From NCBI GenBank assembly GCA_916700875.1, contig CAKAKS010000031.1, positions 3,848,477-3,912,476 on the forward strand: a DNA stretch of 64,000 bases, given 5' to 3'. This document shows, piece by piece, positions 1-11,000 of the stretch (within the stretch, counting starts at the first letter, position 1; the number at the start of each line of letters is the position of its first letter). This stretch comes from Sebastes aleutianus (taxonomy: Eukaryota > Chordata > Actinopteri > Perciformes > Sebastidae). A program made the translations under genes and the position numbers. The notes under the pieces are model-generated. The model was not told the DNA's origin and made no database searches. It worked only from the letters and a program-made list of their open reading frames with translations.

Positions 1-76
1 AGGATGGATTTATAAATGAAGTAGAGCTGTTAAAGATAATAACATGTTAATGCATATTTGTTTTAATGCCACTAAT

Positions 77-723
77 TTCTTTAACGCATTAACACAATTT
101 GCGTGAAGATAGTGGTATCATATGAAACTAGAAAACCTAATCCATTGGTACCAACCATGTCATATTAGGTTGTCGTGAAAGAGGTTAAATAACACTCTGA
201 ACTTGCGCAAAATTTTGGCGAGGAAAAACTGGCATGGCCATTTTCAAAGGGATCCCTTGACCTCTGACCTCAAGATATGTGAATGAAAATGGGTTCTATG
301 GGTACCCACGAGTCTCCCCTTTACAGACATGCCCACTTTATGATAATCACATGCAGTTTGGCGGGAAGTCATAGTTAAATCAGCACACTGACACACTGAC
401 AGCTGTTGTTGCCTGTTGGGCTGCAGTTTGCCATGTTATGATTTGAGCACATTTGTTTTTATGCTAAATGTAATACCTGTGAGGGTTTCTGGACAATGTC
501 TGTCATTGTTTTGTGTTGTTAATTGATTTCCAATAATAAATACTGTATATACTGTACATACATTTGTATAAAGCAGCATATTTGTCCACTCCCATGTTAA
601 TAAGAGTATTAAATACTTGACAAATCTCCCTTTAAGGAACATTTTGAACAGATGAATCACGATTAACTATGGACAATCATGCGATTAATCGCAATTAAAC
701 ATTTTAATCAATTGACAGCCCTA
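77..723 (+). repeat. hAT-like nonautonomous repeat, copy 1
   Basis: This stretch is the reverse complement, with scattered differences, of 46262-46956. Shared landmarks are the GGGTTCTATGGGTACCCACG block near 292 and the TTTGGCGAGG block near 213. The far end reads into ATTAATCGCAATTAA and then TTGACAGCCCT at about 712-721. An AT-rich ATTAATCG end next to CAGCCCT is what I associate with fish hAT-type MITEs. No coding potential is seen. The left end is eroded. Confidence 0.7.
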
Positions 724-729
724 AAATTA

Positions 730-1200
730 AGAGATACCGGTGCAAAGTTCTGGGCATGGATAATGAATACCAGTTGACTAAAGAATACAGAGTTAATGGT
801 GTGTAGGGGTTTAAAACGGGTTATAAATCTATGGAGCTCCGTGATAGACAGCATCCAACAGATGAAGAGAGTGAGCTGAAGTGTTCATGTACAAAACATC
901 CCCGTAGTCCAGAAGAGGCAAGACTGTGGCAGCAACAAGCCCTTTCCTGGCATCAAAGAAGAAACAGGATTTGCTCCTAAAAAAGACGGCCAATGTTAAT
1001 CTGAATTTCCTTAAAAGATGATAAATATGAAATTTAAAAGAAAGGCTTCCATCAATTGTGATGCCTAAATATTTGTCACAATAATAGGGGTACCTTGTGA
1101 AGACATGATGCAGGGAAGAACAGCTGGCACCTTCTTTTTGCTAGAAAAGAACATAGCCTTGGGTTTGTCTGCATTTAACACTAGTCTGAGGTGGAACAGG
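730..1200 (-). pseudogene. Degraded LINE reverse transcriptase fragment
   Basis: Read on the minus strand, about 1190-1085 gives LRLVLNADKPKAMFFS followed by KKKVPAVLP. About 960-841 gives ARKGLVAATVLPLLDYGDV, then LYMNTSAHSLHLLDAVYH. About 775-730 gives VNWYSLSMPRTLHRYLL. These strings are characteristic of the C-terminal reverse-transcriptase region of a teleost non-LTR retrotransposon. The blocks lie in different frames and are broken by in-frame stops (for example near 830), so the copy is dead. The family assignment is from memory; LINE of the L2/Rex type is likely but not certain. Confidence 0.75.
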
Positions 1201-1229
1201 TGTGACTGAGTAGTGTAAAAAAGATGTCA

Positions 1230-1485
1230 AACCTTTCTGCTGAATGTGGATGTGGTTTAGTTCAGAAATGGTGGGGAGTACAATTATTTTTGAAGTTGTG
1301 CGCACGACTCTGTCCGTCAGTTTTTTTCTTGTGGGCTTTAGAATTGCAATAGTTATTGAGAAGGTGAGCACACTCTCTATTACCTCTCTGTAGAACAGTA
1401 ACATTGCAACCTTTGACACACCACATTTCCTAAGCTGTCTTAAAAAGAATAGTCTTTGGGTAATTGTGTTTATGTGGAAACTTTG
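1230..1485 (-). pseudogene. Second LINE fragment, C-terminal end of ORF2
   Basis: The minus-strand frame reads QRLFFLRQLRKCGVSK, then LLFYREVIESVLTFSITI, then RVVRTTSKII. This is the pattern (QRLYFLRKL..FGVS..FY..VIESVLT) found just before the C-terminus of L2-like LINE ORF2 proteins. The piece has lost the normal WYGN-type segment and ends in unrelated sequence. It lies directly upstream, on the same strand, of the other LINE fragment at 730-1200, which matches an earlier part of ORF2. The two are therefore probably separate insertions or a rearranged copy. Confidence 0.65.
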
Positions 1486-1521
1486 CCTCGACGGAGGCAC
1501 TAATAATAAACATGTGAACAA

Positions 1522-2165
1522 TCATCCTCTGGGATCCAAGTATGTCCACAGCAAATCTATTGGAAATCTGTCTGTCATTTCTCAAAGCTGCAATTCCTCA
1601 GATTGTGTTGTAGGACATTGCATCATGCTGTGTACCAACCAGACGACTAACTTCGATTGAACTTTATCTGAACCCGATTTTTTAGGTTGCAGTCTATGTT
1701 TGCAGCAGTGATATTTAATGTCAAAGTCTCACAGATGTATAGAGTTGAGAGGACAAAAGACCTTGTGCTCCACACATTCTCAAACTTTGAGCCTGTAAAT
1801 GCTTCATATTAAGGACATGTGTCTTTGCTGCTCTACACTGCTCGATCAAAACATTTTTTTAAAAATGAAACATTTGCTTTAAATGTGCTTTGACTGCTGC
1901 AACTCTTTCCGATCTGACTCCCTCTCTCTGCCAGAGAGTTTTTTTAAAGCAGTTTCTGTTCCTGCTATTGAGGGTACCGAACTGTTTCAGAGCATACACC
2001 ATTGCATTGGTGTTGCTTCCTGTCAGATTTTTCTGTGGTAAGAGTCGTGTGACAGGAAACTTGTGCCGAAGGCTGTGAAGACACAGAAATATTGTTGCAT
2101 CAATACATCGTTTGCTGTCTCAGTCAAATAAACTACCTGGTCTAAAATTATATGTACTGTATGCA
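1522..2165. other. Stretch with no recognised feature
   Basis: AT-rich sequence with only short open frames and no splice-supported coding signal. I recognise no transposon here. Confidence 0.4.
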
Positions 2166-2836
2166 GTTAAAGCTTCAGTAGGCAACAATTTTTGGCATCA
2201 TTGGGCAAAATAATAACCTTTCAGCATATTGTAATTCAAGTGTTCTGAGAGAAAACTAGACTTCTACACCTCCTCATGGCTCTGTTTTCAGGCTTTAAAA
2301 ATATCTAGCTGGTGACCGAAGACTTTGACCAATCACAAGCCATTTCAGAGAGAGTGAGCGTTCCCATTGACTGTGCTCCGGCTGGTGGGCGGTGCTTGGT
2401 ATTTCCTCAACTGTTCTCAACATGGCTGCCAGGTCACAAACTTTCGCATTTTACAGCTAAACAGTACTCTACAAGATGATTTTGAAAACATTTGAGGCGA
2501 GAAATACACATTACAGTAACAGAATATTGATTCATATTTGATCAGCGCCACCTAATTTGACCGTTTGATCAGAGTTTGTGAGTGAGTGACTGACAGCCAG
2601 CCCTAAGAGACGGAAGCTGGACGGCAGACTCCAGATCAGCTCTGACTGCTTGTTTTCCTCCGGTCTGTGAAATCTTGCAGATGCCATTATGAGCACCGGA
2701 GGACACTGGAGGACACAGAGGCACATGATTTTTTTCAGATTACCTGTCTCATGCACTACTTTCAGGATATAGTGACCATTTTATAAAAATAACTTTTTTA
2801 AATCATATTTGCTCCATTTCTACCCACTGCAGCTTT
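2166..2836 (-). repeat. MITE family A (GCAGTGGGTAGAAA), full-length copy
   Basis: The copy runs from TTAAAGCTTCAGTAGGCAAC at 2166 to CCCACTGCAGCTTTAA at 2821-2836. It is the reverse complement of 42786-43526, including the internal CCAATCACAAGCC, GGAGTTTG-type and CCGGCCGCC-type blocks. Pieces of the same family lie at 12539-12582, 28790-28981, 53776-53980 and 62232-62453. Flanking TTAA and AGCTTYAGT/AGCTGCAGT ends suggest a TTAA-targeting DNA transposon derivative. Noncoding. Confidence 0.75.
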
Positions 2837-3439
2837 AATAGGAAACCGTAAGACTAAGACTGAAACACTATATGTTGATAAAAGCGCACAAGCTTCATGT
2901 CAGGTGAACCCCTACTTTGCACAGAAATGTTTTTTTTAGTTTTAGTCATTTTTCTTCATGTGAGGTACATTCTTCTTCTGAGCAATACGTAAGATACATT
3001 TATTTAATTTTCCCTTTAAGTTTACCACTGCCAGAAAGACTATAATGACCACGTCAGAACTGTCTCACCATTTAGGGTTTCACACTTCTTCTTTATTCTT
3101 TTGCTGACCAAGTTGTGCACCATGTGATGTCTAATGTCCATGTGATTATTGAAGCAATCTAAATTTGTCGCAGAAAGCCAACTTATAAATAGCTAAGCTT
3201 CCTAAAGGATTCAGCTGATACATAAACATTCGTCGAATAACGTTTAATGGGGATTTCCTCATTCTAGTTTGCACACAGATTTAAATTTAAGATAAGGTAT
3301 TGCACATGAACAAACACACGGCCACACTATTCACCCTGAACATTATTATAAAAACAAGCTATATTGATTATTATTTGCGTTTTTTCATGTTCACATGTAA
3401 AAATAATAAAAAAAAAACCACAAAGGCATCCACGTTTTA
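2837..3439. other. No gene seen, AT-rich intergenic
   Basis: Low-complexity AT-rich DNA between a MITE and the presumed plpp7 poly(A) site. I see no coding or repeat structure I can name. Confidence 0.4.
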
Positions 3440-4631
3440 CTGACAGCCCACCTCTTTTTATTAATGATGGGAAAAAAAAACAAAATAAAAACATGACATA
3501 CAGGTCCCTGTACAGAACTAAAGCAAACTAATGTACACAAAACTGTATTTACACACCAAACCACAAAAAAAAGTTTGCCACAAAAACCCAGCAGGTTTCA
3601 TTCAAAGGTCCATAAAAATGCATTTGGAAGAGAATGATAATTTCAAACAGATATTTTTACTTAGTATGCCAACATTCACACACACACGCACACACACGCT
3701 TCAGTTGTTTAGTGGGGCACAGAATCAGCATCACTGACCGTATACATAAGCATCTGTTAGGCTGCAGACTGCAGCAGCCTGAAATGAAAGAGCTGCCATA
3801 AATTAAAGAGATTTAAACTCATTAAAGCATAAATGGCACGTTGAAAGGAAATTATATTTGACCCTGTAAGAAAAATATTAAATTCTGTGCAAGTGTGACA
3901 TTTGTTTTACACAAACGCAGCTAAATTCAGTGGCATCCAAATAAGTTCATATTTCATAAGCATTCATTAAGCAGAACAGAATCCCATCGGTAATATACAA
4001 ACATAATAGTCATGCCAATGTGGAATATCCAAACAACAATCACTTTATACTGTATATTTTAGTGTTACATCCAATATTACAGCCTTACACCAAACCATTC
4101 AGTGTCCAACGTGGTTCGCTATTCCAAAATAAAAGCAGCGATATTAAAAACAAATGTGAAAAGAGGAAGAGGTAGCAGGGAAGGAGGAAGTAAAAGGAAG
4201 CAAGTTGGCAAAGAGGAAGAGGCACACACCCTCAAGAGAGAGTTTGTTGGATAGAAAGAAGTTCAAATCTAAAATCTAAAAACTTCAAAAATCCTACATA
4301 TACATTTTCACCAAATCATTGTCAGTTTGCAGTTGTCTTGATTTTGCCTTTATTAGTAGTATTTAATTGAAGTAAAGGAGCAGTAGAGATGTGTTTTAGT
4401 AGGTTTGACTGAAGATACTAGGATTTGTGAAGCATTATGAAGGCCTTGGATGTCTTGGTCGTTACATGCAAGCCAGCATCTGGTTCCAAATATGAATGCT
4501 TCTGTTTTCACACCCTGCGATGAGAACTTATGACCCTTGCAAAAATAACTTCATCAGACCTTAGTCCTCGACATTGCGAGCTTAGTGTATCAAATAAGCC
4601 TTGTGTGCTAGCATAGCCTTATATCAAAAGC
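3440..4631 (-). other. plpp7: Probable plpp7 3' untranslated region
   Basis: This lies immediately downstream of the plpp7 stop codon (TGA at 4634-4632) on the minus strand. It holds no dispersed repeat I recognise, in contrast to the surrounding DNA. It ends near a canonical AATAAA. A 1.2-kb 3' UTR is plausible, but its exact end is inferred. Confidence 0.45.
3457..3462 (-). promoter_or_regulatory. plpp7: Candidate plpp7 polyadenylation signal AATAAA
   Basis: TTTATT on the plus strand reads AATAAA on the minus strand. It is the clearest signal downstream of the plpp7 stop. Cleavage would fall around 3430-3445. Confidence 0.4.
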
Positions 4632-5020
4632 TCAGAAAAAGGGGCTCCAGCTGAGCGTGCTGATGGAAATAAGAGTCTGACAGGTGCTCGACGAGAGCCA
4701 CACCGACTCCATCAAGCTGAAGTGAAGCATGCCCAGCGCGAAGCCACACACCATATCGGTTAGGTGGTGTCTCCCCAGCAGCACCCGCGACATGCCCACT
4801 AGGAGGGCCCACAGTACCAACAGGATGCGAAGCGGCACGGCCAGGACCAGGTGGGACAGCAGGAACTTGGAGACCATGGCGGCCCGGCTGGCGTGAGCAG
4901 CGGGGAAGGAGTAGATGTCCATGGCGACGCAGTCCATGAAGCCCGGCATCATCTCCCAGGGTCCTCTGCGCTTCACCAGTCTCTGGAGTCCAGCCACAGT
5001 CAGGACGTCAACAATGAGGG
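4632..5020 (-). CDS. plpp7: plpp7 coding exon 2 (C-terminal PAP2 core)
   Basis: The acceptor is TTTGTGACAG ending at 5021, after a T-rich tract. The exon opens with CC, which completes the split alanine codon left by exon 1 (G|CC), giving NLLLALIVDVLTVAG across the junction, as in other PLPP7 proteins. It encodes residues 186-314, including PAAHASRAAMVSKF and SRVLLGRHHLTD. The final residues (LISISTLSWSPFF) run about a dozen residues past the LIS-type end I recall for mammals, so the tail is extended. Stop is TGA at 4634-4632. Confidence 0.93.
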
Positions 5021-8000
5021 CTGTCACAAAAAAAGGACAAAAAAAGAATTGTGTTGACATGCAATAACCTAGACAATTCCAGTGGTGAAAGATTAAAGAT
5101 GACCTATTATGCTTATTTTCAGGTGCATACTTGTATTTTGGGTTTCTACTAGAACATGTTTACATGCTTTAATGTTAAAAAAATGCTTTATTTTTCTCAT
5201 ACCGGCTGTGCTGCAGCACCTCTTTTCACCCTCTGTCTGAAACGTTCTGTTTGAGCTCCTGCCCAGCGATGTCAGTGATTGGTCAACCGAACCAAAACTC
5301 TTCAGACTCTGCTCCAGCTCCGCTCTAACTAGCCTTGTTTGAGGGACATGCCAAACTACCTGCTACGCGGGTATAGAGGGCTACAGGAATGAGTCCTAAA
5401 ACCCGGAAACAAGTTAGCATTTTAGCACATCCGGTTCCCTCGTCTGGAAGACGATGGGTTTTCTGAATGGGTTTTTACTAGTTAGATGCCCGAAATAAGG
5501 ACTGTAGTTAACACAAGCTGAAGAGATTTTAACGAATTGTTCTACAACATAAACTACAGAAAAAAAAACCCAACTTGTGAATTTTGAAGCCTTTATGTGT
5601 CTTAAAAAAGGCGGTTGCTAACAAGCGGCTAAATGAGATTACTAATCACGCAGACTCATCCGCCTTTTTGCTTCTAGTGATTGCATTCACGCTTCAAAAG
5701 TGAAGATTATCTTGCTGAACAAAACGTGTAAGTATCATAAACGTGTGTTCGCCACAGAGTGTATTTTCTGCAATAATCCAAAACCCAACGGAAAAATCCC
5801 TTTGGCTCTTTGTCGAGGGAACCGGGGCGATGCTAACTTCCTGGTTGAAAATCAGGAAGTTCCTACAGAAAAACGTCATCCCTGGAGCATTTTATTATGC
5901 AAATGTGTTACTTGGTGACATCACCACGTTACGGAAGAAAAGGCAGGACTTCAAGTGAGGTGTTTCAGGCAGTTCAGGAGCAGTGTTTCTGTGGGGGAGA
6001 GTAACTCCCTTTGGAGTGGACTTTGGGTTTGTAACTTTGCAGACCTTTTACATGCAAAAAAAACTATATAACACACTAAAGGAAATAGGTAAGCACAAAA
6101 ACACAATAGGTCCCCTTTAAGATCCTTTAAAAGTAGTAAAAACGGTTGACTTTCCCTGTAGCGCCACCATGAGGTACACAATTGTGGTTTTGAGTGAAAT
6201 GTCTCGACAGCTATTAGATGGAGAGCCATGACATTTGGTACAGACATTCATGTCGCCCTCAGGATGAAATGTAATAACTTTGCAATCCTTTCCACCACAC
6301 CATCATCAGGTCAACATTTTAATTTGTGACTAAATACTTGCAAAAACATTCCTATCAGCCTCAGTTGTAATTTGTATTTACTGCTAATTAGCAAATGTTA
6401 AAATGCTAACACACTAAACTAAGATCAAAGAACGCATATTGCCATGAAGTGAAAGTCAACTGTTCACTCCATTGCCATTGTTCATTCAGCGCCCAGCTAC
6501 GCCAAATGCCGTACAAAAGTAAAACAAAAAAAATATTTCTATTCTATTGTCATATTCTACCGAAATGGCCTATGTTGAACAATAAAATATTATAAATATA
6601 ATTACAGTTTTCAGTCCAAAATGGCGTCAGCGGCTGTCGTCAAAAACACAGGAGTTTCGTCTCTTTGCTTCTTTGCTAAGATGATGGAACATGGTAAACA
6701 TTATACATTCTAAACATCGACATGTTGGCATGTTAAAGTTAGCATTTAGCTCAAAGCAACTTTGTACAGCCTCACAAAGCTGCTAGCATGGCTGTGGACT
6801 CTTATTCTCGATAAATCTGTAAACAATACCGGACAAAACGATAGTGATAAGGCTAATATACAGATAATTAACATCTTTAACAAACTGCCTCAGCGCACAG
6901 TGTTTTATATAACGTAGTGAGTCTGAAATAAAGCAGAAAACAACTATAATACATATGTAAACCGATATCTTGGTGACCAAGAATAACCGATAAGATACAA
7001 TTCCGAGAAGCATTTGCTTTGAGTCCACATACCAGACATTTGCAGAGGCCTTTTATAGCACAATAATAGCCCTCCCAAAAATACCCCTTACAATTGCCAT
7101 CTTTAACTTCTGTTGAAGTCTGCCATCGTTACACACACTCAACCAGCCACGCGCTAAATAACTGTCAGTTGTGTGACATATTGGTCATGCTGCCCTACTT
7201 CTCATTCCAGTCGCCTGCTCGCTGTCCTAACAGGGCTATTATTTTAAACTTCTATTCCAGCTCCTTAAAAGCAGGCTGGTGAGGTGGAAGAGAAACCTTA
7301 ATGCCAAAGGAAGAGATGAAGGGACAAAAGAGAGGTGGGCAGGCTAGTAAAACAAGTCAAAACTCTTCAGGGCATAAGCTAAGCAGACAATGAAACTGGT
7401 GAGATCTGAGTGAGGGGTCCCAGGCATAGACTGTATAGAAGAAGTGGACGTAGTCACCGTTATGTCACCCGTTCATTAGTGGATTGCCATTTTGAAGCCT
7501 TCAGTTCAGCATTTCGGCCGTTACCATCTGTCAAACACAAGGTAGCCACGCCCTAAAGCATCCTGAGCTAAATGGTATGCATTGCTCCTGGGTTGTGACC
7601 CAGGTCGTATCTGAATTGTCCTGACCAGGGTTCAACCCGGGTTGACTGGCTTGGTTTGAATTGACAAAAGGAGGGTTGGACCAGGGTAGGTTAACCCTGG
7701 TCCAACCCTGGTCAACGGTGTAAAAAGGGTATTAGTAGGTACGTGACAATAATTGTGCAAAATTCTGGTTTTACTTCATGATGTTTTTTTTCCCCCTGAT
7801 AAATCCTGGTTGTGTTCTCTAAAAACTTGCCGTCAGATTGTTTGACTTCTTCGTCCCCAGGATTTCTGTTTCTCAGTGTTCTGTGCTGCAGTCACAGCAC
7901 AGTGTAATACCATGTTTGAAGTTAGCCCCCAATCAGTCAGCACACTGTTATTGATCACACAAAAACTGTTCTGAGCAGCCAAACCTCCACCTCTCCATCA

Positions 8001-11000
8001 CCATCAGTGAGTCAGATCCTGAGCTCAGATCTGCTGTTCAAGGGGAAACTGCCATATTGAGAATGGAAACTCTTATCTCTAAGAAGTGCAACAGGTGTGG
8101 GCAGATAATTGGTCGGGCTGCCACAGTTCAGTTTGCATTGTGAGGGAAATCCCATAATAGTCATTTTTTTCCCGTACTGAGCAATGACGTAGGAGTACTA
8201 GAACAACGCTTTATGCTGTGCTTCCCCTGATTCTAATTGACTCATTGTAGTCAGAAAGTCATTTACAAATATGTCAGGGCAGGGCCTCAGACCCTTTCAA
8301 AGGGTTGTTTTTCCTGCTCTTCCAATTTACTTTTACAAAAAGTGCAAGTTCATCTCTAAGAAGATGATTCAAAGTATTTGAAATTCCCCTGTCAGGACCA
8401 GTGATTCCCCATGTTTTAGTTCCAAATAGGCATACCCGCCCCAAATCGAGATACTGCACACCTGTCTTGTTTCAATGCAATACAAAGGCTGTGCATTTAA
8501 TAGAAAATACCTACTACAACAGTCTAAAACGGCAATACATTATTATTATGCCACTTGGGGGCAACAAAAACAAACTGTAAACACAACACTGACATATTAC
8601 TATCTTTACAGTTCATATGGCGAACAGTTGTGTATTTACCATAGACTCTATATAAGAAGTGGACGTAGTCACCGTGACGTCACCCATTGGTTTGTGGACT
8701 GACGTTTTGAATCTTTGAGTTCGGCATTTTGGCCGTCACCATCTTGGTTTTTTGCAACCAGAAGTGACACGAGAGGGTGAGGCTAAGTACAACCGAACGC
8801 TGAATAAGACATTTTCAGGGGCCCAAAATGATATAATTAATTTTCATGGACTGAAAACACACTGTGAAAGGGTTAAAGTTGTAAGACGAAAACGCCCCAC
8901 ACCGAGCAACGCCGTGGTAGCGACCTGTAAATCACAAGGTAGCCACGCCTTAAAGCATCCCCTGCTTTATGGTCTATTTGACTCTAAATGGGACCATAAT
9001 TTACTAAATGAACATCATGCTGTATTGAAGAAGACTTGAAACTAGTGATTGAGACCATAAACTCATGTTTATAATGTTTACTGAGGTAATAAATCGAATG
9101 AGAAGTAGGCTCATTTTCTCATAAACTTCTATACAATCAGACTTCTTTTTGCAACCAGAGGAGTCGCCCCCTGCTGGCTGTCAGATATAATGCAAGTTTA
9201 AGGCACTTCAGCATTGGCTTCACTTCTCAGACCTGGAGGTAGCCCACTGGGGCCAGATAACAAAAAGGAGTAAAAAGCCGCTACAAGTAAGGGATAATGT
9301 ACAGCGAGCCGGTCATTGTTGTGAAAGAAACCCCGATGCAAAGCTATGGCCGCAGTTCCGACATCCGAACTGCGCCCATAGCAATGGTCTGCTATACATA
9401 GCAAAAAATTACAGACCGCAGAACGCCGTGATTGACCTGATCTGACCTGATCCATCGCCCTGATCTGCTATACAGTCTGCTATACATAGCAACAGTCTGC
9501 TATACATAGCAACGCTCTGCTATAAAGAAATAACATACAGCAGAATGCTGTGATTAACCGATCCGAATCGAGTATTCAACAACACCGTGTAATAATGCTG
9601 AATGCTGACCTATCTGTTCCATCAAGCATAATGAAAAATTAATGAAAGCCAACAGCTGCGTCAGTACAGCCTCATCATGTCTGTTTGTTACTGTCATCAT
9701 CCATTCAGGCCTCTACTACAGTACAGGGAGTTGGGCATTTAGAGGACACCAGACTCTGCCTCATTTATCTCATCTTATCTGGAGAAGCGGTGACAGCGAT
9801 GTTATCGATACTGTTGCAATCACATCTGCGTACCTGAGGCGTCTACCAGTTGTCTACATGTTTCGTTTTTGAATTAATGTTAAAGAGAAATTACGCATGA
9901 TATGAGGTAAACATGTTTTTTTTTGAGAAACGGAGTAACTAAGTTACACAGAAGAAGAAGAAACCAGAGAACACCGAAGCAGAGCACCTCAGCTGATAAG
10001 GATGGGAACATCCTCTGCACAGTCAAGGTCTGCTTTGGGAGTCTCCGACATGCTCAGTAGTCTCGTAGACAGTCCCACTCATTTCAAAACACTGTATTGA
10101 AAATATCTCAGCACTGCACAATTCATACGCTCATGGCGGTGGGCTGAATTAAACCAAACCTGACAGGCCAGTCTTGGCTGATTACTTTCCTGTTAGGTGA
10201 AAACAAAACAGAATTTCAGTCAGCGTTAAATATTAATTCACCCACCCACTGTTCAGCATGTGCGTAGATTTTTCTCCAGACAGACCAAAATGATCCTGGA
10301 CCGACAAATAATGAACACGCATTTGAGGCTGAACAATGTCCCAAACACAAAACAACTATGTCCTAAATCCAGAGATTTACTGGCTTCCAATCAGAGCTCA
10401 ACGTAGCCACAGACAGGAGATTTATATGGTCAATAATCTGTGTTTGGGTCTAGACTGTGCATGTGTGTGTGTGTGTATGTGTGCGCACACCAACACACCG
10501 GTCCCCCAATTCATTCTGAAAAATTTGATCTCATCTAAAAGCGTGTAGAGCATAGTGAGGGTCAATATAATATCATGAACCACTGTGCGATCTGATGCAA
10601 CTCAGCACTGCAGAAAAACACTACCTCTGCATATATTTGTCATTTTGAGTCAGTACTTTTTGCATGACTGTATTAGATTGTATTCTATTGTTACATAATG
10701 GTAAGGTGTAACTCATAATATAATATAATGATATATATTATATATAATAAAGAAGTTGCAATAGTAAAACCCTCCCTTTTAATACATAATATTGTCATTT
10801 ATTGCATGTCTATCCATCCTGGAAGAGTGATCTTTCCTCAGTTGCTCTTCCTGAGGTTTCTTCCATTTTTCCCTATTACAATTTTTTTTCAAGTTAAGTT
10901 TTTCCCATCCGAAGCGAGGGTCGTACTGTTAAGGACAGAGTGTTTCATATTCTGTACAGATTGTAAAGTCCCCCGAGGCAAATTTGTGATTTGTGATATA

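Noticed and set aside
9198..9455. 85-codon minus-strand frame in the plpp7 intron
   Set aside because: It overlaps a dispersed repeat and the TCTGCTATACATAGCAA iterations. It has no homology and no splice context.
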